DNA of 64,000 bases from JAZRWQ01 sp045541395. GTDB taxonomy: Bacteria > Bacillota > Clostridia > Oscillospirales > UMGS1783. The notes beneath the pieces are model-generated. The model was not told the origin of the DNA, did not search any database, and saw only the letters and a program-made list of their open reading frames with translations. How positions within the stretch are numbered: position 1 is the stretch's first letter; every line of letters begins with the position of its first letter. Positions 16,514 through 25,046 of the stretch are shown one piece after another. Where the stretch lies: the NCBI GenBank assembly GCA_045541395.1, contig JAZQIZ010000001.1, positions 365,633 to 429,632 of the forward strand, read 5' to 3'. The position numbers and the translations under genes are program-made.

Positions 16514-17458
16514 TTATATACTAAGCATCTTTGCGGCATAGACAACAGCACCTATAGGAACTGCATCATCACCGAAATGACACTTTACAATACTATATTT
16601 ATTTTTTGCGGAAATAAACACCCGCTCGTCCACATATTTTCTGATAGGTGAAAGCAAAGGCTCACCAATATTTGCCACGCCCCCGCCGACGGAAACAAGC
16701 TGAGGATGAATAAGGGTAATAACATTTGCCATACCAATTGCATAAGCATTAGCAGTACGGTCTATCTCCTCTATGGCAAACTGATCCCCTAGGGTAATAG
16801 CCTGTCCCAGCATTTTGGTTGTAACATTCTGAATTTTACCTTCGCAAAGCTCAAAAAGTTTTGAACTCTTTGGAATATAACCCTCTTCTCTTAAGCGACG
16901 CTGAATACCAAATCCGGAACAAATATTCTCTACTTTATCATATCCGCCGCGCCAATAAGGAATATACGTATGACCGAAATATGCAGCACCGTAACCGCTC
17001 CCGTCATAATACTCACCGTTAAGGAAGAATACTCCGCCTATACCACTGCCAATGTTTGTATAGAAAAAGTTATCAGTACCCTTGCCCGAACCTAAATAAT
17101 ATTCTGCAAAACCACCGGCAACAGTATCATTAAGAACGAAGGTTTTAATTTTAAAGGTATTTTCAAACCATTCAACAATATTAAAATCCTTCCAGCCTTC
17201 AACCTGAACAGAAACAACACTTGTTCCGGTTGCCGATTCAATAATACCGCCAAATCCAACAGAAATTGCCGCAACCTTTTCTTTGCAGTCTTCAATTAGA
17301 AGAGCAATATGCCCTTTCATCCACTCAAGGATTCCTTGAGCGCCTTTTTCAAGTTCAACATAGCCGAAATCTTTTTTTAATATATCGTAAGAAGAATTCA
17401 TAAGATATATCTGATGCTTTGATGCACCGATTTCAACACCTACAAATAAACTTTTCAT
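16514..17458 (-). CDS. ROK-family sugar kinase
   Basis: A 314-residue ROK protein: N-terminal phosphate loop GVEIGASKHQIYLM, the catalytic segment FVLNDTVAGGFAEYY, the glycine-rich FYTNIGSGIGGVFF and the C-terminal VSVGGGVANIGEPLL. There is no N-terminal HTH, so it is a kinase, not a repressor. The zinc motif CxCGxxGC typical of ROK proteins is absent; only one cysteine (ENICSGFG) lies at that place. It is cotranscribed with deoC, so a role in sugar or deoxynucleoside catabolism is a fair inference, but the substrate is open. A consensus promoter lies just upstream. Confidence 0.87.
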   Translation of the reverse strand: MKSLFVGVEIGASKHQIYLMNSSYDILKKDFGYVELEKGAQGILEWMKGHIALLIEDCKEKVAAISVGFGGIIESATGTSVVSVQVEGWKDFNIVEWFENTFKIKTFVLNDTVAGGFAEYYLGSGKGTDNFFYTNIGSGIGGVFFLNGEYYDGSGYGAAYFGHTYIPYWRGGYDKVENICSGFGIQRRLREEGYIPKSSKLFELCEGKIQNVTTKMLGQAITLGDQFAIEEIDRTANAYAIGMANVITLIHPQLVSVGGGVANIGEPLLSPIRKYVDERVFISAKNKYSIVKCHFGDDAVPIGAVVYAAKMLSI

Positions 17459-17472
17459 AAAAGCTCCTTCAT

Positions 17473-17501
17473 ATTATACACTTAACAAAAAGGAATTTCA
17501 A
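17473..17501 (-). promoter_or_regulatory. SigA-type promoter of the ROK-deoC operon
   Basis: TTGAAA (17496-17501), 17-base spacer, TATAAT (17473-17478) on the minus strand. The leader before the ROK start would be only about ten bases. Confidence 0.8.
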
Positions 17502-17636
17502 CAGCAAATTTGCGCTTTAAACGTACTTGTTAAATATTATACAGCATTCTACAAATTAAATCAACCTGTTCTTTGGAAAAAAATTAAAGAATATTTAAAA
17601 TTAATTTGAAGAAAATATATTTGCGAGGTGAAAACT

Positions 17637-17810
17637 ATGTGTAAAACAAGCTCATATATAACCGGGATCGTAACCGGTATGGCTGTTGGTGCTGTGCTTT
17701 TATGTACGATGAGCACAAAAACAAACAAGAATAAGTGCAAGAGAGTTATAAAAGCAAAGGCAGGCAGGGCTGTAAACAAGATCTCTGATTTTATTGACGA
17801 TATGATGTAA
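17637..17810 (+). CDS. Small membrane protein, 57 residues
   Basis: A short plus-strand gene in a minus-strand region. It has a clear GAGGTG ribosome site six bases before the ATG, a single hydrophobic segment (ITGIVTGMAVGAVLLCTM), and a strongly basic stretch after it (KTNKNKCKRVIKAKAGR), so it should span the membrane once with the positive part inside; it ends in an acidic tail. The layout resembles YtxH-like mini-proteins, which is only a resemblance. It is followed at once by a perfect bidirectional terminator shared with dnaJ. Confidence 0.75.
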   Translation: MCKTSSYITGIVTGMAVGAVLLCTMSTKTNKNKCKRVIKAKAGRAVNKISDFIDDMM

Positions 17811-17811
17811 C

Positions 17812-17837
17812 AAAAAAGCAGCGAAAGCTGCTTTTTT
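17812..17837. terminator. Bidirectional terminator between the small gene and dnaJ
   Basis: An 11-bp perfect stem AAAAAAGCAGC / GCTGCTTTTTT with a GAAA loop, giving a T-run in both directions; the plus-strand mini-gene and minus-strand dnaJ converge on it. Confidence 0.92.
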
Positions 17838-17839
17838 AT

Positions 17840-18988
17840 TTATAGATCTTTAATTGTTTCGGAGTATTTCTTAACACTTGAGTAATTTTTTTCTGTGAGA
17901 ATTTTATCAAGTTGAGCAATCATTTCCTTTTCCTTTTTAGAAAGCCCTTTAGGCACTTCAACCAGCACACGAATATACATGTCGCCTCTGCCTCTGCCGT
18001 TAATATAAGGAATACCTTTATTTTTGATCTTAAATACTGCTTGATGCTGAGTTCCTTCGGGGATACTTTGTATAACTTTATCTCCATCAACCGTAGGAAG
18101 TTCTAAAGTACAACCTGTTGCAGCCTGAGAAATGGTAATCGGAACGTCATAAACAACGTCATTTCCCTGTCTTTGGAATAGCTTATGCTTATCAACAGTA
18201 ACCTCAACGTAAAGATCGCCGTTGGAGCCCCCACGTTTACCTGCACCGCCTTGGCCTGCCAGCTTAATGGATTGGCCGGTAGAAATACCTGCAACAACAG
18301 AAACCTCTATTGTTCTATCTTTATAAAGAGAGCCCTTACCGGAGCAATCAGGACATGGGTCACTTATAATTTTGCCGGTACCGGAACAATCGGGACAGGG
18401 TGAAACTGAGCTAAAAGCGCCGAACATAGTTCTTTGCTGAGTAGTAACCTGACCTGAACCGCCACATCGCGTACAGGTTTTAACACCACCGTTTTTGGCG
18501 CCGCTACCATTACAGGTAGAGCAGTTTTCCTCTCTTCTGTAGCGTATAGTACGCTTACAGCCCGTAACGGATTCTTTAAAGGAAATAGTAGCTCTAGCGC
18601 TTATATCCTTACCGCGAACAGGGCCGTTGTTATTAGATCTGCGGCCGCGAGAACCGCCGAAAAAGTCACCGAAAATATCGCCGAAAATATCGCCGAAATC
18701 ACCTGTAGAATAAGTATTATAGCCACCATAGCCCCCTGCACCGCCTGCGCCGTAGGAAGGATCTACTCCTGCATGACCAAACTGATCGTAGCGCTGACGC
18801 TTTTCTTTATCGGAAAGGACGCTATAAGCTTCATTAACTTCTTTAAATTTTTTCTCTGCTTCGGGATCGCCGGGGTGCAGATCCGGATGGCAGGTTTTGG
18901 CCGCCTGACGAAAGGCTTTTTTCAGTTCGTCATCGGTTGCACCTTTAGATACACCCAACACCTCGTAGTAATCTCTTTTATCCGCCAT
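17840..18988 (-). CDS. dnaJ: Chaperone DnaJ
   Basis: DnaJ delivers unfolded clients to DnaK and stimulates its ATPase. The 382-residue protein has the J domain with HPD (KTCHPDLHPG), a Gly/Phe-rich linker, four zinc motifs (CSTCNGSG, CTRCGGSG, CPDCSGTG, CPDCSGKG) and the C-terminal substrate-binding part, so it is a full class A DnaJ. It follows dnaK by 54 bases and closes the hrcA operon at the bidirectional terminator. Confidence 0.97.
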   Translation of the reverse strand: MADKRDYYEVLGVSKGATDDELKKAFRQAAKTCHPDLHPGDPEAEKKFKEVNEAYSVLSDKEKRQRYDQFGHAGVDPSYGAGGAGGYGGYNTYSTGDFGDIFGDIFGDFFGGSRGRRSNNNGPVRGKDISARATISFKESVTGCKRTIRYRREENCSTCNGSGAKNGGVKTCTRCGGSGQVTTQQRTMFGAFSSVSPCPDCSGTGKIISDPCPDCSGKGSLYKDRTIEVSVVAGISTGQSIKLAGQGGAGKRGGSNGDLYVEVTVDKHKLFQRQGNDVVYDVPITISQAATGCTLELPTVDGDKVIQSIPEGTQHQAVFKIKNKGIPYINGRGRGDMYIRVLVEVPKGLSKKEKEMIAQLDKILTEKNYSSVKKYSETIKDL

Positions 18989-19042
18989 ATGTTATAACCT
19001 CAAATTGTGTGGGAGAAAATTCTCCCACACAATACAATATAA

Positions 19043-20869
19043 TTAGTTGTTTTCGTCATCTACTACGGTGTAGTCGCCGTTTACAGAGCCATCATCATTC
19101 TGAGGGCCGGCCTGTGCTCCGGGAGCACCCTGAGGATTAGCCTGCTGATAAAGCTTTGCAGAAAGATCATAGAACTTCTTTGAAAGAGCTTCGGAAGCAG
19201 CCTTGATCTTGGTAATATCATCACCCTTAAGAGCTTCCTTGGTATTCTCGATCTCAGCCTTTACGCCTGCCTTTTCATCTTCGGAAATCTTGTCACCGAT
19301 TTCGTTAAGGGACTTTTCAGACTGATATACAAGCTGCTCAGCCTGATTCTTAGCTTCAATAGCTTCCTTGCGTTCCTTATCTGCCTGTGCAAACTGTTCC
19401 GCATCCTTAACAGCCTTTTCAACATCTTCCTTGCTCATATTGGTGGAAGCAGTAATAATAATATTCTGTTCCTTACCCGTACCGAGGTCTTTAGCAGAAA
19501 CGTTAACGATACCGTTAGCGTCAATATCGAAGGTAACTTCGATCTGAGGAACTCCTCTGGGAGCAGCGGGAATACCGTCAAGATGGAATCTGCCTAAGGT
19601 CTTATTATCGGCAGCCATTTCTCTTTCGCCCTGAAGAACATGAACCTCAACGGAGGTCTGACCGTCAGCTGCTGTAGAGAATATCTGGCTCTTCTTAGTA
19701 GGAATTGTAGTATTTCTGTCGATAAGTTTAGTATTAATACCGCCTAAGGTTTCAATACCCAAGGACAGAGGTGTAACGTCAAGAAGAACAATACCCTTTA
19801 CGTCGCCGCCTAAAACACCGCCCTGAATAGCAGCACCAACAGCAACGCATTCATCAGGATTTATACCCTTGTAAGGGTCCTTGCCTGTATATGCCTTAAC
19901 TGCATCGTAAACAGCAGGAATACGGGAAGAACCGCCAACCATAAGAACCTTGGAAAGATCGGAAGGAGAAAGACCGGCATCGCTCATAGCCATTTTTACA
20001 GGACCCATTGTTGCCTCTACAAGATCAGCGGTAAGTTCATTGAATTTAGCTCTGGTAAGAGTCATATCAAGGTGCTTAGGGCCTGTTGCATCTGCTGTAA
20101 TAAAGGGCAAATTAATGTTTGTAGTTGTAACGCCGGAAAGCTCAATCTTAGCCTTTTCTGCTGCTTCCTTAAGTCTCTGCAGAGCCATTTTATCCTGTCT
20201 TAAATCAATGCCGTTTTCAGCCTTGAAGCCTTCTGCAAGCCAATCAATAACACGCTGGTCGAAGTCATCACCGCCAAGACGGTTATTACCGTGGGTAGCT
20301 AATACTTCAAGAACACCGTCACCAATATCAAGGATTGAAACATCGAAGGTACCACCGCCAAGGTCATATACCATAACCTTCTGTTCGGTCTCTTTATCAA
20401 CACCGTAAGCAAGAGCAGCAGCTGTAGGCTCGTTGATTATTCTCATTACCTCAAGACCTGCAATTTTGCCTGCATCTTTTGTTGCCTGTCTCTGGGAGTC
20501 AGAGAAGTATGCAGGAACAGTAATAACTGCCTGAGAAACAGGTTCACCAAGATAGCTTTCGGCATCCTGCTTAAGCTTCTGAAGAATCATAGCAGAGATT
20601 TCCTGAGGAGTATAATTCTTATCGTCGATAGATACCTTTCTATCGGTACCCATATCTCTCTTAATAGAGCTTATAGTTCTGTCGGGGTTGGTGATAGCCT
20701 GACGCTTAGCAACCTGGCCTACCATTCTTTCACCTGATTTAGAAAATGCAACAACAGAAGAAAGGGTTCTGCCGCCTTCTGCGTTAGGAATAACAACAGG
20801 CTCACCTGCTTCCAATACTGCAACGCAAGAGTTTGTTGTACCTAAGTCAATACCAATAATTTTTCCCAT
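19043..20869 (-). CDS. dnaK: Chaperone DnaK (Hsp70)
   Basis: DnaK is the ATP-driven Hsp70. At 608 residues it has the ATP-binding start IGIDLGTTNSCVAVLE, the family signatures VYDLGGGTFDVSIL and VLMVGGSSRIPAV, the substrate-binding beta domain and a helical lid, ending in a Gln/Gly/Ala-rich tail. It lies 29 bases after grpE and before dnaJ, the standard order. Regulation is through HrcA/CIRCE at the operon head. Confidence 0.98.
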   Translation of the reverse strand: MGKIIGIDLGTTNSCVAVLEAGEPVVIPNAEGGRTLSSVVAFSKSGERMVGQVAKRQAITNPDRTISSIKRDMGTDRKVSIDDKNYTPQEISAMILQKLKQDAESYLGEPVSQAVITVPAYFSDSQRQATKDAGKIAGLEVMRIINEPTAAALAYGVDKETEQKVMVYDLGGGTFDVSILDIGDGVLEVLATHGNNRLGGDDFDQRVIDWLAEGFKAENGIDLRQDKMALQRLKEAAEKAKIELSGVTTTNINLPFITADATGPKHLDMTLTRAKFNELTADLVEATMGPVKMAMSDAGLSPSDLSKVLMVGGSSRIPAVYDAVKAYTGKDPYKGINPDECVAVGAAIQGGVLGGDVKGIVLLDVTPLSLGIETLGGINTKLIDRNTTIPTKKSQIFSTAADGQTSVEVHVLQGEREMAADNKTLGRFHLDGIPAAPRGVPQIEVTFDIDANGIVNVSAKDLGTGKEQNIIITASTNMSKEDVEKAVKDAEQFAQADKERKEAIEAKNQAEQLVYQSEKSLNEIGDKISEDEKAGVKAEIENTKEALKGDDITKIKAASEALSKKFYDLSAKLYQQANPQGAPGAQAGPQNDDGSVNGDYTVVDDENN

Positions 20870-20898
20870 AATATTTATCCTCCAATTTATATAACAAT

Positions 20899-21441
20899 TT
20901 AGTTTGCAACTTTAACTACGGAATATCTAACAACTTTTTCGCCTATTTTATAACCCTTCTGGAACACTTCGCATATTTCCTGCTCACCAAAGGACTCATC
21001 TTCAATATGCATTACGGCATTATGGAGATTCGGATCGAAAGTTTTACCTAAGGCTTCAATTTCCTCTATGCCGTTAGCGCTCATAATATCCAGCACCTGT
21101 TTCATAATAAGCTCAACGCCTTTTTTTAAGTCCTCACCTTCTCCGTTACTGAGCAAAGCTCTTTCAATATTATCAACCGCAGGTAAAAATGCAGATAAAG
21201 CATCGGCCTTTGCATCACAATATGCCTGCTGTTTTTCTTTAACTGAGCGTTTTTTGAAGTTATCAAATTCCGCATACAAACGAAGATACTGTTCTTTACT
21301 TTCAGATACTTCTTTTTCGGCTTTTTCCAAAGACTGTTTTGCCTCTTCAAGTTCTTTTATAAGGCTTTCATTTTCTTCGGTTAAGGCCTGCTGAATATCT
21401 GTTTCTACTGTTTCGGTTTTATTTGCTTTTTCAGCAGACAT
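20899..21441 (-). CDS. grpE: Nucleotide exchange factor GrpE
   Basis: GrpE releases ADP from DnaK. The 180-residue protein has the long N-terminal coiled coil (heptad Glu/Lys from about residue 20 to 60), the YLRLYAEFDNFKKRS core and the C-terminal beta domain (FQKGYKIGEKVVRYSVVKV). The ATG adjoins the hrcA stop. It works as a dimer in the cytoplasm. Confidence 0.96.
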   Translation of the reverse strand: MSAEKANKTETVETDIQQALTEENESLIKELEEAKQSLEKAEKEVSESKEQYLRLYAEFDNFKKRSVKEKQQAYCDAKADALSAFLPAVDNIERALLSNGEGEDLKKGVELIMKQVLDIMSANGIEEIEALGKTFDPNLHNAVMHIEDESFGEQEICEVFQKGYKIGEKVVRYSVVKVAN

Positions 21442-22475
21442 TATTTTGTCCCCTTTTCACTGTTATTTTCTGAGTTTTCAAATTTTTGTATCAGCATATC
21501 GGTTAGGTACCGCATATCTGAAATTACTTTGGAATAGTTCATACGCTTTGGGCCAATGACCGATAAGGTTGAACTGCTGTTATCTGAAGTGGGTATGGAT
21601 GTAGTAATAAGCGCTGAATCAGGAAGGTAGTCCGGATCAATTATAACAGCCATACCATCCTGCGGCTTAGAGATAATGTTAGGAAGATTCTCCCTGTCGG
21701 AAATTACGGAATAGAAATTGCGAAGTTTTTCAACGTCGTAAAATTCCGGATAGGTCAACAGATTACTTTCGCCGTAAACAATCACCTGAACCTCTTTAAG
21801 GTCCTGAATTATATTACGTATTATCTTAGTTATACCCCGCATTGACGGTACGTAACGGTTAAGTTCAAATTCTATTTCTGAAAACAAGGATTCATTCAGC
21901 GAAGATATAACTATTCCTGTAAGATGAACATTTAATATTCTATTTAAAACAGCACAGTCATTCACAGTTACGGGCCCGGACGCATTGAAAACGCTTGTTT
22001 TAACGGCATCAGATCCGGCGACTGCCATAATTGCAACGTAACGCTCATTAATTGGGGTGCATTCAAAATAAATAAATGCTCTGTCTATACTGCTTTCGGT
22101 TATAGAAACTGCAGCACAGTTTGTAATAGAGGCCGCAAGACGGGCCGAATCGGTTAATATTCTGTCAGCACGAAAATTCCCTGCATTTAAAAGCAGTTCA
22201 ATATCTGCCATTCTGCGACTGTCTATTTCAAGGGCATTGATTAAATTGTCTACGTAATATCTATATCCGAGATTGCTTGGTATTCTGCCCGCAGAAGTAT
22301 GCGGCTGATACAAAAGCCCGATCTCTTCAAGATATGCCATTTCGTTTCTCAGTGTTGCTGAAGATAAATTAAATTTATCAAACACCGAAGACTTGGAACC
22401 TATTGGCTCACAAAACTCAATATACGCATCTATAAGAGTATTTAGAATTTGCCGTTTCCTTTCCGAAAGCCCCAT
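21441..22475 (-). CDS. hrcA: Heat-inducible transcription repressor HrcA
   Basis: HrcA binds CIRCE and represses the dnaK operon until heat shock titrates GroEL away. The N-terminal winged helix is seen in LSERKRQILNTLIDAYIEF and SSATLRNEMAYLEEIGLL, followed by the GAF-like and dimerisation parts. The start is placed at the ATG of MGLSERKR; an ATG six codons earlier is possible. A perfect CIRCE element lies 20 bases upstream, so hrcA regulates itself. First gene of hrcA-grpE-dnaK-dnaJ. Confidence 0.95.
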   Translation of the reverse strand: MGLSERKRQILNTLIDAYIEFCEPIGSKSSVFDKFNLSSATLRNEMAYLEEIGLLYQPHTSAGRIPSNLGYRYYVDNLINALEIDSRRMADIELLLNAGNFRADRILTDSARLAASITNCAAVSITESSIDRAFIYFECTPINERYVAIMAVAGSDAVKTSVFNASGPVTVNDCAVLNRILNVHLTGIVISSLNESLFSEIEFELNRYVPSMRGITKIIRNIIQDLKEVQVIVYGESNLLTYPEFYDVEKLRNFYSVISDRENLPNIISKPQDGMAVIIDPDYLPDSALITTSIPTSDNSSSTLSVIGPKRMNYSKVISDMRYLTDMLIQKFENSENNSEKGTK

Positions 22476-22495
22476 TTTTATACCTACTTTCATAA

Positions 22496-22522
22496 TTAGC
22501 ACTCTTTTTGCCTGAGTGCTAA
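22496..22522 (-). promoter_or_regulatory. CIRCE operator for HrcA
   Basis: TTAGCACTC (22496-22504), nine bases, GAGTGCTAA (22514-22522): a perfect match to the CIRCE inverted repeat, just downstream of the promoter at 22527-22555. Confidence 0.98.
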
Positions 22523-22526
22523 ATTA

Positions 22527-22555
22527 AATATACAACAAAAGTCAAAGAATGTCAA
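22527..22555 (-). promoter_or_regulatory. SigA-type promoter of the hrcA-dnaK operon
   Basis: TTGACA (22550-22555), 17-base spacer, TATATT (22527-22532). The transcription start would fall within or next to the CIRCE element. Confidence 0.88.
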
Positions 22556-22596
22556 GAGCAAATTTAACTATTATTATAATATTCATAAAAAAACAA

Positions 22597-22626
22597 TAAA
22601 AAAGGGACAGACTCCTGTCTGTCCCT
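22597..22626 (-). terminator. Terminator after rplL
   Basis: AGGGACAGAC (22603-22612) pairs perfectly with GTCTGTCCCT (22617-22626), followed by a T-run on the minus strand. Confidence 0.92.
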
Positions 22627-22644
22627 ATAGAAAATAGCTTAAAC

Positions 22645-23013
22645 TTACGCGATTTCAACTTCAGCGCCAGCAGCTTCGAGCTTAGCCTTAACTGCTTCAG
22701 CATCTTCCTTGGAAACGCCTTCCTTGATCTTGGAAGGAGCGCCTTCTACGAGAGCCTTAGCTTCGGTAAGAGCAGCGCCGGTGATTTCCTTAACAACCTT
22801 AACAACCTGGAGCTTCTGAGCGCCGAAGTTCTTAAGAACTACGTCAAACTCAGTCTTTTCAGCTGCAGCAGCAGCTTCAGCAGGAGCAGCAGCAACTGCA
22901 ACGGGAGCAGCTGCGGATACACCGAATTCCTCTTCAATTGCTTTTACTAATTCAGCAAGCTCCATAACGTTAAGAGCTTTGATATCTTCAATAAATTTTG
23001 CTATATCAGCCAT
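22645..23013 (-). CDS. rplL: Ribosomal protein L7/L12
   Basis: The stalk protein that recruits translation GTPases. The 122-residue sequence has the N-terminal dimerisation helices (ELAELVKAIEEEFGV), an Ala/Pro-rich hinge and the C-terminal factor-binding domain (EKTEFDVVLKNFGAQKLQVV). It follows rplJ, whose product anchors it, and precedes a terminator. Confidence 0.98.
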   Translation of the reverse strand: MADIAKFIEDIKALNVMELAELVKAIEEEFGVSAAAPVAVAAAPAEAAAAAEKTEFDVVLKNFGAQKLQVVKVVKEITGAALTEAKALVEGAPSKIKEGVSKEDAEAVKAKLEAAGAEVEIA

Positions 23014-23058
23014 GATTATGTCCTCCTAAAAATTTGTTTAATAAAATTAATTTTTTAA

Positions 23059-23586
23059 TTATTCAGCAGCAGCTTCTGCTTCTGCGGGAGCGCCTTCAGA
23101 CTTCTGATCGATAATACCCTGAAGAGCACGAGCAAGACCGGAAATGTTACCGTTAAGAGCATAGAGTAACATGCAGAGAAGAGTTTCCTTGGAAGGTACC
23201 TTAGAAAGCTTTTCAACTTCAGCAGCATCGATAACTCTACCTTCGAGTATACCTGCCTTGATCTTAATGTTTTCATTCTTCTTTGCAAATTCGCAAAGAA
23301 CCTTTGCGGGAGCAACGAGGTCCTCAGATACAGCCATAGCGGTAGTACCGTTAAGGATACCATCAAGTTCGTTAAAACCTAATTCGTCTGCAGCACGCTT
23401 AACGAGAGTATTCTTAACTACGTTGTACTTAACACCTGCTTCACGAAGCTGAGTTCTGAGCTTTGTATCTTCTTCAACAGAGATACCCTGATATTCAACG
23501 AATACGCCTGCAGAAGCATTCTTCATAGTTTCTGCCAGCTGACTAACAACCTGTTTCTTCTGTTCTAAAACCTTTGCACTTGGCAC
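23059..23586 (-). CDS. rplJ: Ribosomal protein L10
   Basis: L10 forms the base of the ribosomal stalk and binds L7/L12 dimers through its C-terminal helix. The 175-residue protein opens MPSAKVLEQKKQVVSQLAE, typical of the family, and ends in an Ala/Glu-rich tail. The start has AGGAGGTG upstream. It is preceded by an L10 leader RNA with its own promoter, so rplJ-rplL expression is set by feedback binding of the L10-L12 complex (established for this leader class). Confidence 0.97.
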   Translation of the reverse strand: MPSAKVLEQKKQVVSQLAETMKNASAGVFVEYQGISVEEDTKLRTQLREAGVKYNVVKNTLVKRAADELGFNELDGILNGTTAMAVSEDLVAPAKVLCEFAKKNENIKIKAGILEGRVIDAAEVEKLSKVPSKETLLCMLLYALNGNISGLARALQGIIDQKSEGAPAEAEAAAE

Positions 23587-23612
23587 TTTGATTCACCTCC
23601 TGTACCATGGAA

Positions 23613-23745
23613 CATAATAAAAGCGCCTTTTCCGTACCGAAAAAGGCGCAAACAGTTTTAAACTGAAAGCTCATTCCTCGGCAGGCAAAACATTACGCAT
23701 TTAAAATGCACCTACTGTCTTAAGACTGAACATTAACTTTAAATA
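23613..23745 (-). ncRNA. L10 ribosomal-protein leader with terminator
   Basis: The 5' untranslated region of rplJ reads, on the minus strand, GACAGTAGGTGC, then TGCCTGCCGAGGAAT, then the hairpin GCGCCTTTT / AAAAGGCGC (23623-23649) followed by TTTTATT. This order matches the Firmicutes L10 leader, in which bound L10(L12) favours the terminator. Confidence 0.85.
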
Positions 23746-23773
23746 TTATATCAAAAACTTCTACGTTTGTCAA
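23745..23773 (-). promoter_or_regulatory. SigA-type promoter of rplJ-rplL
   Basis: TTGACA (23768-23773), 17 bases, TATAAT (23745-23750): a consensus promoter directly past the rplA stop, so rplJL can be expressed apart from rplKA. Confidence 0.9.
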
Positions 23774-23781
23774 CTATAAAA

Positions 23782-24477
23782 TTAGTTGCCGAGCTTAGCA
23801 GCATTGATCTTTATGCCAGGGCCCATAGTGGAAGCAATAACGCAGCTCTTAATATAGGTACCCTTTGCAGCAGCAGGCTTAGCCTTGATAATAGCACCAA
23901 GCAGAGTGTTAAAGTTATCACCAAGCTTTTCAGGTCCAAAGGAAGCCTTGCCGATGGGGCAATGGATGATGTTGGTCTTATCGAGTCTGTACTCGATCTT
24001 ACCGGCTTTAAGATCATTAACAGCCTGAGTAACGTTCATAGAAACAGTGCCGGCCTTGGGGTTAGGCATTAAGCCCTTAGGACCTAATATTTTACCGAGA
24101 CGGCCAACAAGACCCATCATATCGGGAGTTGCTACTACAACGTCAAAATCAAAGAAGTTTTCATTCTTGATCTTATCTACAAGATCTTCTGCACCTACAA
24201 TTTCAGCACCTGCAGCCAGAGCTTCGTTTGCTTTTTCGCCCTTAGCGAATACAGCTACGCGAACCTTCTTGCCGGTACCGTGGGGCAGAACAACGGCACC
24301 TCTAACCTGCTGATCAGCATGTCTGGAGTCAACACCCAGCTTTACGTGAACTTCTACGGTTTCATCGAATTTAGCCTTAGCGGTCTGAATAACAAGACCG
24401 ATAGCTTCTTCGGTATCATAGAGTTTCTGCTTATCAACAAGCTTTGCGCTATCTTGATAATTTTTACCTCTAAACAT
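23782..24477 (-). CDS. rplA: Ribosomal protein L1
   Basis: L1 binds 23S rRNA at the E-site stalk. The 231-residue protein has the usual VEVHVKLGVDSRHADQQVRG segment and the signature MGLVGRLGKILGPKGLMPNP. The start follows GGAGG by seven bases. It comes after rplK in the secE-nusG-rplK-rplA operon. No terminator was seen at its end; the strong rplJ promoter begins there. Confidence 0.97.
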   Translation of the reverse strand: MFRGKNYQDSAKLVDKQKLYDTEEAIGLVIQTAKAKFDETVEVHVKLGVDSRHADQQVRGAVVLPHGTGKKVRVAVFAKGEKANEALAAGAEIVGAEDLVDKIKNENFFDFDVVVATPDMMGLVGRLGKILGPKGLMPNPKAGTVSMNVTQAVNDLKAGKIEYRLDKTNIIHCPIGKASFGPEKLGDNFNTLLGAIIKAKPAAAKGTYIKSCVIASTMGPGIKINAAKLGN

Positions 24478-24536
24478 AATTTTTCCTCCAAAATAGTGGT
24501 TAATTCGGGATTTCCCTCCCACATCAGAAACAATGG

Positions 24537-24962
24537 TTAGTCAACAACAACAATACCCATGCTTCTGGCTGTTCCGGCTACCATAGACATAGCAGCTTCA
24601 ACGGATGCAGCGTTAAGATCGGGCATTTTCTGCTCAGCGATCTTTCTAACCTGCTCCTTAGTAATATTGGCAACTTTGTTCTTATTGGGAACGCCGGAGC
24701 CGCTTTCAATACCGCAAGCCTTCTTAATAAGAACAGCTGCAGGCGGAGTCTTAGTAATAAAACTGAAAGTTCTGTCGGCATATACGGTGATAACAACAGG
24801 GATTATAAGACCCATATCGTTCTTGGTTCTTTCATTAAATTCCTTAGTGAAAGCCATAATGTTAACGCCGTGCTGACCTAATGCAGGACCGACAGGAGGA
24901 GCGGGGGTTGCTTTACCGGCCGGAATCTGTAATTTGATGTATCCTACTACCTTTTGAGCCAT
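24537..24962 (-). CDS. rplK: Ribosomal protein L11
   Basis: L11 is part of the GTPase-associated centre. The 141-residue protein shows the N-terminal proline-rich AGKATPAPPVGPALGQHGVN, where methylation and thiopeptide contacts occur in relatives, and the C-terminal rRNA-binding domain. It follows nusG by 84 bases in the standard ribosomal-protein cluster. Confidence 0.98.
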   Translation of the reverse strand: MAQKVVGYIKLQIPAGKATPAPPVGPALGQHGVNIMAFTKEFNERTKNDMGLIIPVVITVYADRTFSFITKTPPAAVLIKKACGIESGSGVPNKNKVANITKEQVRKIAEQKMPDLNAASVEAAMSMVAGTARSMGIVVVD

Positions 24963-25046
24963 GTGCGTACACCTCCTTATGATGTAAATGTGGTTTGGCG
25001 GAGTAACAAAGTATTTTTACTCCTCCCACTCAAAGGGTTTGAGCGC

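Noticed and set aside
19950..20408. Plus-strand 152-codon frame opposite dnaK
   Set aside because: Ser/Pro-rich shadow of a highly conserved gene; no ribosome site.
24963..25046. Regulatory hairpin between nusG and rplK
   Set aside because: Only a weak imperfect stem is visible and no known leader pattern matches.
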